A DNA stretch of 36,232 nt from contig JANQFA010000029.1 in assembly GCA_028278065.1 (NCBI GenBank), positions 1-36,232 of the forward strand, written 5' to 3'. Position 1 is the stretch's first letter, and each line of letters begins with the position of its first letter. Shown in pieces: positions 6,878 to 15,921 of this stretch. The translations under genes and the position numbers were made by a program. The stretch is from Myxococcota bacterium (GTDB lineage Bacteria > Myxococcota_A > UBA9160 > JAFDET01). Under the pieces are notes generated by a model. That model saw nothing but the letters and a program-made list of their open reading frames with translations. It was not told the DNA's origin and ran no database searches.

Positions 6878-9701
6878 CGGGGCCGGATTCTCGCGAATCC
6901 TCGCCCTCGCGGCGAGCCGCCTCGAGCAGGTGCATCAGCGCCGCCCTCAAGCGGACCGGCTCCACCGGCTTGAAGAGCACGGGCAGGCCCGCCTCGCGGG
7001 CCGCGGCCCTCCCCTTCTCCCGGGCCTCCGCGGTCAGCAGCAGTGCCGGGAGCGGCCGTCCCAGCAGGGTCTCCAGGTCCGCCAGGGCGTCGACCCCGGA
7101 GCGTCCCTCGGCCAGGCGCAGGTCGCAGAGCACCGCGTCCGGGGCGCCGCTCTCGCGGACGAGGGCCAGCGCGTCGGCGGCCGCCGCGGCGACGTCGACC
7201 CGGAGACCCCATGTCTCCAGCAGGGCGCGCAGCCCCTCGCGGGCGCCCGGGTCGTCGTCGACCACCAGCACCCGGCCGGCCGGCAGGGCCTGGACACCCG
7301 GGGCGCTGGATGCCACCCCGCCCTCTGCCGGGCGACTGCGCGGGACCTCGATGGCGAAGACCGACCCCCGTCCCGGCGCGGAGCGAACGTCGAGGCGATG
7401 CCCCAGGAGCGCCGCGAGCCGTCGCACGATCGACAGCCCGAGGCCCACTCCTCCGCTTCCTGCGGCCTCGGGGCCCCGGCGCCAGGCCTCGAAGAGCGCC
7501 TCCTGCTCGGCCGCATCGATCCCCGGACCCGTGTCCCACACTTCGATGCGTACGTCCCGCCCGCGCCGGCGCGCCCCGAGCAGGACACCGCCCCGCTCCG
7601 TGTAGCGGAGCGCGTTGCCGACCAGATTCTGGACGATGGAGCGCAGCAGGCGGGGATCGCTCGCCACCGCAAGCCGGGTCGGGGCGACGCGCAGGCGGAT
7701 GCCTCCCGCCTCGGCCAGCGGCGCGAGCTCGCGGCCGAGTCCCTCCAGGAAGGGGCCGAGCGCCACGCCCTCCTCCACCTGCGGCTCGAGCGCTCCGGAG
7801 TCGAGGCGCGTCACGTCGAGCAGGGCATCGAAGAGCTGACCCATCGAGCCGGCGGAGGCGCGCACGTTGGCGAGGAGGGTGCGGATCTCGGGATCGCTCG
7901 CGCGCGCCTCGAGGGCGCCCACGAAGAGGCCGAGGGCGTGGAGCGGCTGGCGCAGGTCGTGGCTCGCGGTGGCCAGGAAGGCACTCTTCTCGCGGGTCGC
8001 GTGGTCGGCCGCGTCGCGCTCGCGGGTGAGGCGCTCGGTGAGCGCGCGCGCCTCGCGCAGGCGCGCAGAGCCCTCCAGCGAGACGAGGCGCGCCGCGGCG
8101 CGGTCGGCCACCGAAGCGAGCTGGGCGCGATCCGCGGGAGACCAGTCGCCGTCGCTCCGCGCACCGAGGAGCGCCGCCCCCAGGATGCGCAGCTCGCCGC
8201 GCGCTCCGGCCAGCAGGGGCAGCCAGAGTCGGCCGTCACCCGCGTCGTGCGGCCCGGCCGCCGAGCGCAGGACTGCGACGGGGAGCGGTACGTCCAGCGG
8301 CAGCGTACTCCCGGCGCTGGCCTGCACCGGCGCCATGCCCTCGGCCGTCTCCGCGTAGACGAGGGCCCCCTGGCAGCGCCACAGTACGGGGAGCCGCTCG
8401 GCCAGCAGCGCGGCGATCTCCTCGAGCTTGTCGCCGGTCGCGAGCTGGGCGTTGAGCACCGCGATCTCGCGCTCGCGCCCCAGCTGATCGCGCAGGACGA
8501 GACGATCCAGCCAGCCCCGCAGGAGCAGGCCCACGGGCACCAGGGCGAGCAGCACGCCGGCGTCCAGGACCAGGCGAGCGCTGTCCTCGCCGACTCCCGT
8601 GCGCGCGGAGAGCGACCCGGCCCAGCCCGGCACCGCCACGACCAGCAGGCCCAGCGCGACGGCACCCAGCGTGAGGAAGACCATCGTGGCGTTCAGGGCA
8701 CGGTCGATGTCGAAGAGGTTCTGCTTCCAGACCCCGACGCCGAGCGCGAGCGGGAGGGCCAGCAGGGCGAGCTGGCTGGGGATGAACCAGGCGCCGAGCT
8801 CGGGGCGGAAGGCAGAGAGAACCGAGATCGTGGTGGGCGGCAGGCAGGCCAGGTAGATCCCGAGGATGAGCCACTTGAAGCGCCGACGACCCGCCGGGCC
8901 GGACGCCCTGTAGTTCTGCGTGCCGATCACCAGCACCAGGACCAGGAAGACGCCGCTGAGCAGCTTCGGAACCGCGTCCCGGGCGACGGGGTCGAGCCCC
9001 AGACCCAGCTCGGTATTGATCGTGAAGAGGCCCTGGAGCGCCAGCAGCCAGGGCCACCCCTGTGTCCAGCTCCCCGTGTGCGCGACGCCCTCGGGAAAAA
9101 CCCGCAGCGCCCGGATCCCCAGCGGCAGGATCAGCGTGACCCCGGCCATGCGCACGAAGAAGGCGGCCAGCTCCTCGTTGGGCGTGCGCCCGAACTGCCC
9201 GCCCAGCCACAGGGCGGTGATCATGAACGCGGGAAAGCCCACCTGGGCGATGCGCAGGTGGGGAGCCCGCAGCAGAGAGCCGATCGCGAAGACACCGAGA
9301 CCGAGCGAAACCACTACGGCAGGCCAGCGCGGCGCCACGCCGCGCAGCACCGCCGCGCCGGAGAAGCGCTCGCCGTCCCGCTCGATCTCCACCGAAACGG
9401 CGCCGGACTCGTCCATCCCCGCCCAGGACCACGACGCGATGCGGAGGAGCGACGCGTCCTCCGGGAGGTGGCCGTCGATCGCGAGGAGCCGGTCGCCGGG
9501 ACGCACGTCCTCGCGCACGCGGGGCGGGCGCGTCCACGCCGGAATGGCCGCCACTTCCGGGAGCGGGCCGGACAGATCCACGTAGAACGGGAGGATCACC
9601 ACCGGGCGTTCCACCGAGATCACCGCCAATCCCCACACCACCAGCCACAGGGGGCCGAGCAGGAGCAGGAGGATGCGGTCGATTCTGCGCAGGCGGCTCA
9701 T
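6870..9701 (-). CDS. Hybrid sensor histidine kinase/response regulator with PDZ-like input and multiple membrane segments
   Basis: 943-aa integral membrane sensor. Segment order: first membrane helix (about 9-30); an extracytoplasmic region with a PDZ-like stretch (VREDVRPGDRLLAIDGHLPE, about 62-81); a block of about nine further hydrophobic helices (about 127-395), including WKQNLFDIDRALNATMVFLT, a motif seen in other sensor kinases of this membrane type; a GAF-like segment (about 410-545); then the HisKA box ASHDLRQPLHALGLF with phospho-acceptor H581; HATPase motifs QNLVGNALRYT (N692, N696), DTGPGI (D723) and GVGLGLSIV (751-759); and a C-terminal receiver (DDD at 815-817, acceptor D860, T890, K911). 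It lacks a DNA-binding output, so the NarL-type regulator at 15922 is a candidate partner, but other kinases could serve. First gene of the minus-strand operon. Confidence 0.9.
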   Translation of the reverse strand: MSRLRRIDRILLLLLGPLWLVVWGLAVISVERPVVILPFYVDLSGPLPEVAAIPAWTRPPRVREDVRPGDRLLAIDGHLPEDASLLRIASWSWAGMDESGAVSVEIERDGERFSGAAVLRGVAPRWPAVVVSLGLGVFAIGSLLRAPHLRIAQVGFPAFMITALWLGGQFGRTPNEELAAFFVRMAGVTLILPLGIRALRVFPEGVAHTGSWTQGWPWLLALQGLFTINTELGLGLDPVARDAVPKLLSGVFLVLVLVIGTQNYRASGPAGRRRFKWLILGIYLACLPPTTISVLSAFRPELGAWFIPSQLALLALPLALGVGVWKQNLFDIDRALNATMVFLTLGAVALGLLVVAVPGWAGSLSARTGVGEDSARLVLDAGVLLALVPVGLLLRGWLDRLVLRDQLGREREIAVLNAQLATGDKLEEIAALLAERLPVLWRCQGALVYAETAEGMAPVQASAGSTLPLDVPLPVAVLRSAAGPHDAGDGRLWLPLLAGARGELRILGAALLGARSDGDWSPADRAQLASVADRAAARLVSLEGSARLREARALTERLTRERDAADHATREKSAFLATASHDLRQPLHALGLFVGALEARASDPEIRTLLANVRASAGSMGQLFDALLDVTRLDSGALEPQVEEGVALGPFLEGLGRELAPLAEAGGIRLRVAPTRLAVASDPRLLRSIVQNLVGNALRYTERGGVLLGARRRGRDVRIEVWDTGPGIDAAEQEALFEAWRRGPEAAGSGGVGLGLSIVRRLAALLGHRLDVRSAPGRGSVFAIEVPRSRPAEGGVASSAPGVQALPAGRVLVVDDDPGAREGLRALLETWGLRVDVAAAAADALALVRESGAPDAVLCDLRLAEGRSGVDALADLETLLGRPLPALLLTAEAREKGRAAAREAGLPVLFKPVEPVRLRAALMHLLEAARREGEDSRESGPDE

Positions 9702-9755
9702 TCTTCACGGATCCGACACCCGGAGCGTGCCATGAAGCGCCCATTCCGGCCTATC

Positions 9756-9780
9756 CCAATCGGTAGAGGCGCTAGGCTGG
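9756..9780 (+). promoter_or_regulatory. Promoter region of propeller gene 1, with TAGGCT box; duplicated upstream of gene 2
   Basis: This 25-nt stretch contains the -10 box TAGGCT at 9773-9778, 24 nt before the ATG at 9803. Twenty of its 25 bases match 12870-12894, which lies at a similar distance upstream of the paralogous gene at 12916, so the promoter was part of the duplicated unit. The distal copy has lost the box. Confidence 0.5.
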
Positions 9781-9802
9781 TAGGGGGTCCCACCCTCCCC
9801 AC

Positions 9803-12800
9803 ATGCCGAAGCCCACCGCTCCGCTCTTCGCCGTCCTCCTCCTGCTGCTCGCCCCGCGCGGCGCCGCCGCAGAGCCCTGCTGCACCCTCGACGCTGCGGA
9901 GTCCTACGACGTCCGGGTGCAGAGTGCCGACTTCGGACCGGACGGCGGGCTCTACCTCGTGTTCCGCGACTTCTCCACGTCGGACCCCACCACGATCGAG
10001 CGCTGGGCCTGGGACGAGGAGACGGGCGAGCTGACGCCGACCGCGCAGATCTTCGACACGGGAGACCTGAACACCTTCCGCCAGATCCAGGTGTTTGCGG
10101 ACCACGTCTACCTGGACTCGACCCGGTTCGCGGAGCGCGACCCCACGACCGGCGCCCTCTCCAACATGGGCTTCAGCGGCGCAGCCGGCCGGGGATTCAA
10201 CCTGTCCTCCGACGGTGCCCACGCCTACGCCGGAGGGGGCGGCACCGGATTCTCGGAGCTCCGCACCTACGATCGTGGGGCGGATGGACTCCTCACCGAG
10301 ATCGGAGCGGTCGACATCGCGGCGATCCCCGATCTCATGGACGACTTCACCGCCGCGGGAATCGGCGGGGAATCACCGGGCGTCGTCGACGCGGCGATCA
10401 CACCCGACGGACTGCACGTCTACGCGCTGGCCGGGCACCAGCCCGCGGACCGGTTCAACAACGACAACCCGAACCTCTCCTCGGTCGTGGGCTACTCCCG
10501 CAATCCCGCCACCGGCGCGCTCACCTACGTCGACCACTGGTTCACCGTGGACGATCCGCTGGACGACCTGGCGGCGGCGACCCGGCTGGTGATGCACCCC
10601 AGCGGGGACTACCTGCTCGCGACGGTCAAGAACGACGGCCTGCGCGTGTGGTCGAGGAATCCCGCGACCGGAGTGCTCACCGAGACGGACTTCCTGGAGG
10701 ACTTCCACGACGCCCCAACGGTCTTCGCCCCGAACGGGCGTCACCTGATCGTCGTCGAGAGCGGCTTTCCGCTCGAGGTCTGGGAGCTGAACGGCGCCAC
10801 CGGCGAACTCGACCTGGTGGAGTTGCAGCGGGCCGGAATCGGCGGCGTCCCGTCGATCCCGGTCGCCAACACGCTCCTCTTCTCTCCGGACGAGCTTCAT
10901 TTCTATGTCCTCGGTGGCGGCAGCGGGGACGGCGTCCAGCACTTCCGCTACTTCGAGGCGATCGAGGAGGTCGAGAGCCTGGCCTTCGTCCAGGCCCTTG
11001 CCGTTTCGGGTGCCGGCAGCGGCGACGACGACACGCCCTCCGGTCTGGCCGAGAGCGCGGACGGTCTCTTCCTCTACGCCTCGCTCGGTGAGGCGAATGA
11101 CGTCGCGATCTTCGCCCGGGACCCCGACACCGGCGAGCTCAGCGACCTCGGCCGGGTGGCGGGCGACTTCGCGGGCTCGTTGCTCGCGCCCGGTCCCCTC
11201 GCCTTGTCTCCGGACGGAAGCCACCTCTACGCCCTTGGAACCGACGGCCTCTCGCGCCTGGACCGCGCGGGCGACGGCTCGCTGACGTACGGAGCCACTA
11301 CCGCCGTAGCGGGCGAAGCACTGGCGATGAGCAGCGACGGCAGCGAGCTCTTCGTCAGCGACAGCGAGGGCGACACGCTCCAGGTCTTCGAACGCAACGC
11401 CGGTGACGGCAGCCTGACGCCGGCGGAAACCTTCACGGATGGAGCAGCCGGGGTCACCGGCCTCGAACGCCCCCTGGACGTCACGCTCTCCCCGGACCAG
11501 AAGTTCGTGTACGTGATCACCAACGTGGGCTTCGGCGAATCGGCCCTCGCCCGCTTCGAGCGCGATGCGGGCGTCGTGAGCTTCGCGGGCGCCCAGACCA
11601 CGAGCGAGGTGACGGGCACGGCCGGTCGCTTCGTGCGCATCCCGGCCGGCGGGCAGCACCTCTACGTCCTCGACAACTTCATCATCGGGGGGAAGGCCTA
11701 CATCTACGGCCACGCACGGGATGCCACGGACGGGAGCGTGATGCAGCTCGGCCAGCAGCTCGGGGGCGTGGCGCGCTTCGAAGGGGTGGACGGGCCGTCG
11801 GCCACCGCCATGGGCGGCACCGCCTTCTCGCCCTCCGGAAACTACCTCTACGTCTCGGGCGACTTCGCAGACAGCCTGGTCTCCCTGCGCCGGAATGCCT
11901 CGACGGGCCGGCTCCGCTTCGTCGAAGCGCTCTACGACGGCGAAGGAGGAGTGGACGGCCTGGGCACACCGGGTGCCGTCCACGCCAGCACGGACGGCCG
12001 CCACGTCTACGCCGTGGGCCGGGCGGCCGGCGAGATCGCCGTGTTCGAACGCGTCGCCGGTGCGGGTGCGACCGTCAGAGGCTTCGCGCTCCCGAAGAAG
12101 GTCGCCGTCACCCGCTCCGGCGACCTCACCGTGAGCGGCCTCTTCGACCTGGGCCCGGACCCGGTGGACCTCTCGGGCCCCCTGACCCTCCGCGTGGGCG
12201 ACGCCGAGATCGCGCTGCCGGGCCTGGCTCCCAACAGGGCGAGAACGACCTGGCGCTACAAGGACGACACCGTCAACCTCACGCTCGCCGGTCTCAAGCC
12301 CACCAGCTCGCGCGCCAAGCTGAAGCTGAAGGTGAGCGGCGACTTCACGCCCTGGGCGGACGGCGCGATGCCTCTCGACATCTCCCTGGCGGGCGGCGGA
12401 CTCGACGCGGGGTGCGAAGTCGAGCTGGCCGACGGCGCCTTCAAGCTGGGGAAGAGCGGGACGCTCCTGCACCCCGTCCTGGCGCTGGAGAAGCTCGGGG
12501 CCAAGGCGCCGATCCCCGAGAAGGCCCGCGTGAAGGCCAAGCTGAGGGTCGCGACCCTCCCGGAGCTGCCGTTCGACGTCACGGTAGGCCTCGGGGACGC
12601 ATACAGCGAGGAGATCCCGGCCGACGCCTTCGTCCAGAAGGGCAGCAAGCTCCAGTACAAGAGCAAGGCGGGCCCCGTCACGCTCCTGCGGATCGACCTC
12701 GCGAAGGGCCAGGTGACCGTGGACGCGCGCGGCGCGGACCTGGCGCCGCTCGCCCAGGACGAGGACGCCAGCCTCGGCCTCGCCCTGGGAAGCGAGTCCA

Positions 12801-12850
12801 GCCTGGTCCGCTTCTCCCTGGGCGGCAAGCCGGGGGCCCGGAAGTACTGA
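9803..12850 (+). CDS. Secreted tandem beta-propeller protein, copy 1 (lactonase/YncE-like repeats)
   Basis: 1015-aa exported protein. Signal peptide of about 23 residues (KPTAPLFAVLLLLLAPRGAAA), then EPCCTLD at the mature N-terminus. Residues about 45-750 carry at least 13 repeats of the S-x-D-G-x-x-[LV]-Y-[AV] type (for example SPDGSHLYALG, SADGLFLYASL, SPSGNYLYVSG), enough for two seven-bladed propellers of the 6-phosphogluconolactonase/YncE class. From about 758 (RGFALPKKVAVTRSGDL) there are two related beta-rich modules: one with GLFDLGPDPVDLSGPLTLRV and KLKLKVSGDF (about 770-860) and a second with FDVTVGLGDA and QVTVDARGADL (about 925-1000). No enzyme active site is recognised; binding of a cell-wall or extracellular ligand is a guess. 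Its paralogue follows 65 bp downstream. Confidence 0.85.
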   Translation: MPKPTAPLFAVLLLLLAPRGAAAEPCCTLDAAESYDVRVQSADFGPDGGLYLVFRDFSTSDPTTIERWAWDEETGELTPTAQIFDTGDLNTFRQIQVFADHVYLDSTRFAERDPTTGALSNMGFSGAAGRGFNLSSDGAHAYAGGGGTGFSELRTYDRGADGLLTEIGAVDIAAIPDLMDDFTAAGIGGESPGVVDAAITPDGLHVYALAGHQPADRFNNDNPNLSSVVGYSRNPATGALTYVDHWFTVDDPLDDLAAATRLVMHPSGDYLLATVKNDGLRVWSRNPATGVLTETDFLEDFHDAPTVFAPNGRHLIVVESGFPLEVWELNGATGELDLVELQRAGIGGVPSIPVANTLLFSPDELHFYVLGGGSGDGVQHFRYFEAIEEVESLAFVQALAVSGAGSGDDDTPSGLAESADGLFLYASLGEANDVAIFARDPDTGELSDLGRVAGDFAGSLLAPGPLALSPDGSHLYALGTDGLSRLDRAGDGSLTYGATTAVAGEALAMSSDGSELFVSDSEGDTLQVFERNAGDGSLTPAETFTDGAAGVTGLERPLDVTLSPDQKFVYVITNVGFGESALARFERDAGVVSFAGAQTTSEVTGTAGRFVRIPAGGQHLYVLDNFIIGGKAYIYGHARDATDGSVMQLGQQLGGVARFEGVDGPSATAMGGTAFSPSGNYLYVSGDFADSLVSLRRNASTGRLRFVEALYDGEGGVDGLGTPGAVHASTDGRHVYAVGRAAGEIAVFERVAGAGATVRGFALPKKVAVTRSGDLTVSGLFDLGPDPVDLSGPLTLRVGDAEIALPGLAPNRARTTWRYKDDTVNLTLAGLKPTSSRAKLKLKVSGDFTPWADGAMPLDISLAGGGLDAGCEVELADGAFKLGKSGTLLHPVLALEKLGAKAPIPEKARVKAKLRVATLPELPFDVTVGLGDAYSEEIPADAFVQKGSKLQYKSKAGPVTLLRIDLAKGQVTVDARGADLAPLAQDEDASLGLALGSESSLVRFSLGGKPGARKY

Positions 12851-12869
12851 CGAGTTCCCCCAGCCTCCC

Positions 12870-12894
12870 CCGATCGGCAGACGCGCTCGGCGGA
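12870..12894 (+). repeat. Degenerate second copy of the propeller-gene promoter region
   Basis: Matches 9756-9780 at 20 of 25 bases at the same place relative to the paralogous gene. The -10 box TAGGCT of the first copy is TCGGCG here, which should abolish promoter function and make gene 2 dependent on read-through from gene 1. Confidence 0.5.
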
Positions 12895-12915
12895 GCGGAG
12901 ACCGAAGCTCCCGAC

Positions 12916-15915
12916 ATGCGACGACCCACCATCCTGCTCCTGGCCGGCCTGCTGGCGGCTCTCCACCCCTTCGCAGCGGGCGCCGACCCCTGCTGCACCC
13001 TCGACTACGCCGACAGCCAGGCAGTCGAGGGATCCAACCCCGCCTTCGGCCCGGACGGGGACCTCTACCTCCAGTACCAGCTCCCGGCGGCGGGCGGTGG
13101 ATTCGACACCTGGATCGGGCGCTGGACCCGGGACGCCGCCACCGGCGCCCTGACCGGCCCCATCGCCCCCTTCAACACCGAGTCGAACGACACCTACTCG
13201 GTGGTGCAGGTGTTCGACGACTACGCCTACCTGGGCGGAGGCGACATCGTCGACCGGGATCCCGCCACCGGCCAGCTCTCGAACATGCGCTCGAACGGCG
13301 CCTTCATCGGTCTGGGGCCGATCCTCTCGCCGGACGGCGTCCACGCCTATGGCGGGCTGGGCACCACCCTCCAGATCTTCTCCCGCGGGTCCGACGGCAT
13401 CCTCACCGAAGACACGGTCGTGGGACCGGTGGACATCGCCCCCCCGCTGGCCGCCCTCGAAGCCACCGGCGATGCCTACATGAGCCGGATGGTGATGGGC
13501 CCCGACGGAGACTTCCTCTACATCCTGGCCGGCCACAGCGTCGACGACCGGTTCAACAACGACAATCCGAACCTGACCTCCATCATGGTCTACGAGCGGG
13601 ATCCTGGGACCGGCGGACTGACCTACGTCGACCACTACGAGACGGTGGACGATCAGCTCAGCGACGCCGCGCTCATCCCGCGCGGACTGCTCGTCCACCC
13701 GAGCGGGGACTTCCTGGTGGCCCTGATCGAATGGGACGGCATCCACGTCTGGGAGCGTGATCCCGCAACCGGAGAGCTCTCGGCCACGGATTTCCTGGAC
13801 GGCTACAACCGGGAAGCGACCACCTTCGCTCCCACCGGCAGCCACGTGGTCCTGCAGGACTCCAACGAGCTCCTGGTCTTCGAATTCGACACGGGCTCCG
13901 GCGAGCTGAGCCTGGCCGAGGTCCAGGAACCGGGTGTCTCGAGCCTGCCCGCATTGCCGAACGGCGGGGATGCCATCTTCTCCCCCGACGCGCTGGACTA
14001 CTACCTGTTCAAGGAAAGCGTCCTCCGCTTCGAGTACTTCGAGCAGCTGGAGGAGATCGAAACCCTCTCCTTCGTACAGCAGGCGACTCCGGCGGGCGCC
14101 TCCACGGGGGACCGGGACACGCCGACGGGTCTGGCCGAGAGCGCCGACGGGCTCTTCCTCTACGCGTCGATGGCCGAGGACGACGACGTGGTGGTCTTCG
14201 GGCGGAACCCCGGGAGCGGCGCGCTGACCGAGCTGGGTCGCGTGGGCAGCAAGGTGGGCGGCTCGCTCCTCGACCCCGGCTCCCTGGCCCTCTCGCCCGA
14301 CGGGAACCATCTCTACGCACTCGGCTCCGATGGCATCTCGCGCCTCGACATCGCCGGGGACGGCTCGCTCACCTACGTCGAGACCACGGCCACGTCCAAC
14401 GGCCACCGGATGGTGATGAGCGGCGACGGCGCCGAGCTCTTCGTCATCAGCCTCGCCGACAACACCCTCCAGGTCTTCGAGCGCACCGCGGCGACCGGAG
14501 CCCTGACCCCGGCAGAGCTCTTCGAGCACAACGTCGGTGGTGTGGACAAGCTGAACAACCCCACCGACGTGGTCCTCTCGCCGGACGGCGCCTTCGTCTA
14601 CACGATCAACGAGTTCAACGTTTCGGTCTCGCGCTTCGCGAGGAACGCGGGCACCGTCACCTACGACGACGCCCAGGAGTTCTACGGGCGCCAGCTGGCG
14701 ATCCCGTCCGGCGGCCAGCACCTGTACCTGCTCGGCAACTTCGATCTGACCGTGCCCGAGTACATCGAGGCCTTCGACCGCGACGGCGGCACGGGCAGCC
14801 TCACCCAGATCGACTTCATGAAGGGCGGAATCGCCCGGCTGGAGGGACTTACCAACGACTCCCCGTCGCTCCGCGGCGTCGGCGACGCGGCGTTCGCGCC
14901 TTCCGGAAACTACCTCTACGCCACCGGCGAGAACCGGGACTCCCTGGTTTCCCTGCGCCGCGACGCCTCGACGGGCCGCCTGCGCTTCGTGCAGGCGGTG
15001 TACGACGGCGAGGGCGGGGTCACGGGCCTCGAGGCCCCCCAGACGGTCCTGCCCAGTGCGGACGGGCTCCACGTGCATGTCTCCGCTCCGGGCAGCGGAA
15101 GCGTGATCGTCTTCGAGCGCGTCGCCGGGGCGAGCGTGCTGGTGAACGGCTTCGCGCTGCCGAAGAAGATCAAGGTGACGAAGCCGGGCGACCTGGTCTG
15201 GAACGGCTTCTTCGACCTGGGAACGGATCCCGTCGACCTCTCCGCACCCCTCACGCTCACGGCAGGGGACATGGAGATCGTGCTGCCGGGGCTCGTGCCC
15301 AACAAGGCGGGGACGAGCTGGAGCTACAAGGACGACGTGGTGAATCTCAAGCTGGGCGGCCCGAAGTCGAGCAGCTCTCGCGCGAAGCTCAAGCTGAAGG
15401 TGATCGGCGACTTCATCGCCTACGCCGACGGGGCCGTCGCCCTCGAGGTGGGTCTCTCCGGAGGCGGGCTCGACGCCCACGGGACCGCCGTCCTCTCCGA
15501 CCGCTCGTTCAAGCTGGGCAAGGACGCCCTGGTGGAGCCGGTCCTCGCGCCGGAGAAGCTCCGGGCCAAGGCTCCGGTTCCGTCCAAGGCGCGGGTGAAG
15601 GCGAAGCTGCGCGTGGCCGAGGTTCCCGAGCCTCCCTTCGACGTCACGATCTCCTTCGGTGACGCCTACACCGAGATGATCCCGGCCGACGCCTTCGTCG
15701 AGAAAGGCTCCCGGCTCGAGTACAAGAGCAAGGAGGGTCCGGTCACCCTGGTGCGCATCGACCGGGTCACCGGCCAGACGGCCGTCGACGCCCGGGGAGC
15801 GGAGCTCGACGCCTTCGCCCAGGCCCAGGACGCCTCCCTGAGCCTGGCGCTGGGCGGCGAGTCCGCCCGCGTCCACTTCGGCCTGGGCGGAGGCCCGGGC
15901 GCCCGCAAGTACTAG
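12916..15915 (+). CDS. Secreted tandem beta-propeller protein, copy 2 (paralogue of copy 1)
   Basis: 999-aa paralogue of the preceding protein over its full length. Signal peptide (RRPTILLLAGLLAALHPFAA) then ADPCCTLDYADSQ, matching EPCCTLDAAES of copy 1. Many blocks are shared, for example TPTGLAESADGLFLYASM, LDRFNNDNPNL-type loops (DDRFNNDNPNL), TGRLRFVQAVYDGEGGV and the same two C-terminal modules (from about residue 742, NGFALPKKIKVTKPGDLVWN). Both end in GARKY, so the C-terminus is under constraint. The start at ATG 12916 is fixed by the signal peptide; an open frame extends further upstream but only as a shadow of copy 1. Probably co-transcribed with copy 1. The end is 6 nt from the convergent response-regulator stop, with no visible terminator. 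Confidence 0.85.
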   Translation: MRRPTILLLAGLLAALHPFAAGADPCCTLDYADSQAVEGSNPAFGPDGDLYLQYQLPAAGGGFDTWIGRWTRDAATGALTGPIAPFNTESNDTYSVVQVFDDYAYLGGGDIVDRDPATGQLSNMRSNGAFIGLGPILSPDGVHAYGGLGTTLQIFSRGSDGILTEDTVVGPVDIAPPLAALEATGDAYMSRMVMGPDGDFLYILAGHSVDDRFNNDNPNLTSIMVYERDPGTGGLTYVDHYETVDDQLSDAALIPRGLLVHPSGDFLVALIEWDGIHVWERDPATGELSATDFLDGYNREATTFAPTGSHVVLQDSNELLVFEFDTGSGELSLAEVQEPGVSSLPALPNGGDAIFSPDALDYYLFKESVLRFEYFEQLEEIETLSFVQQATPAGASTGDRDTPTGLAESADGLFLYASMAEDDDVVVFGRNPGSGALTELGRVGSKVGGSLLDPGSLALSPDGNHLYALGSDGISRLDIAGDGSLTYVETTATSNGHRMVMSGDGAELFVISLADNTLQVFERTAATGALTPAELFEHNVGGVDKLNNPTDVVLSPDGAFVYTINEFNVSVSRFARNAGTVTYDDAQEFYGRQLAIPSGGQHLYLLGNFDLTVPEYIEAFDRDGGTGSLTQIDFMKGGIARLEGLTNDSPSLRGVGDAAFAPSGNYLYATGENRDSLVSLRRDASTGRLRFVQAVYDGEGGVTGLEAPQTVLPSADGLHVHVSAPGSGSVIVFERVAGASVLVNGFALPKKIKVTKPGDLVWNGFFDLGTDPVDLSAPLTLTAGDMEIVLPGLVPNKAGTSWSYKDDVVNLKLGGPKSSSSRAKLKLKVIGDFIAYADGAVALEVGLSGGGLDAHGTAVLSDRSFKLGKDALVEPVLAPEKLRAKAPVPSKARVKAKLRVAEVPEPPFDVTISFGDAYTEMIPADAFVEKGSRLEYKSKEGPVTLVRIDRVTGQTAVDARGAELDAFAQAQDASLSLALGGESARVHFGLGGGPGARKY

Positions 15916-15921
15916 GACGCG

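Noticed and set aside
12256..15876. 1200-aa minus-strand open frame across the propeller genes
   Set aside because: It is the antisense shadow of two proteins with clear signal peptides and repeats; its own translation repeats only because the genes opposite it do.
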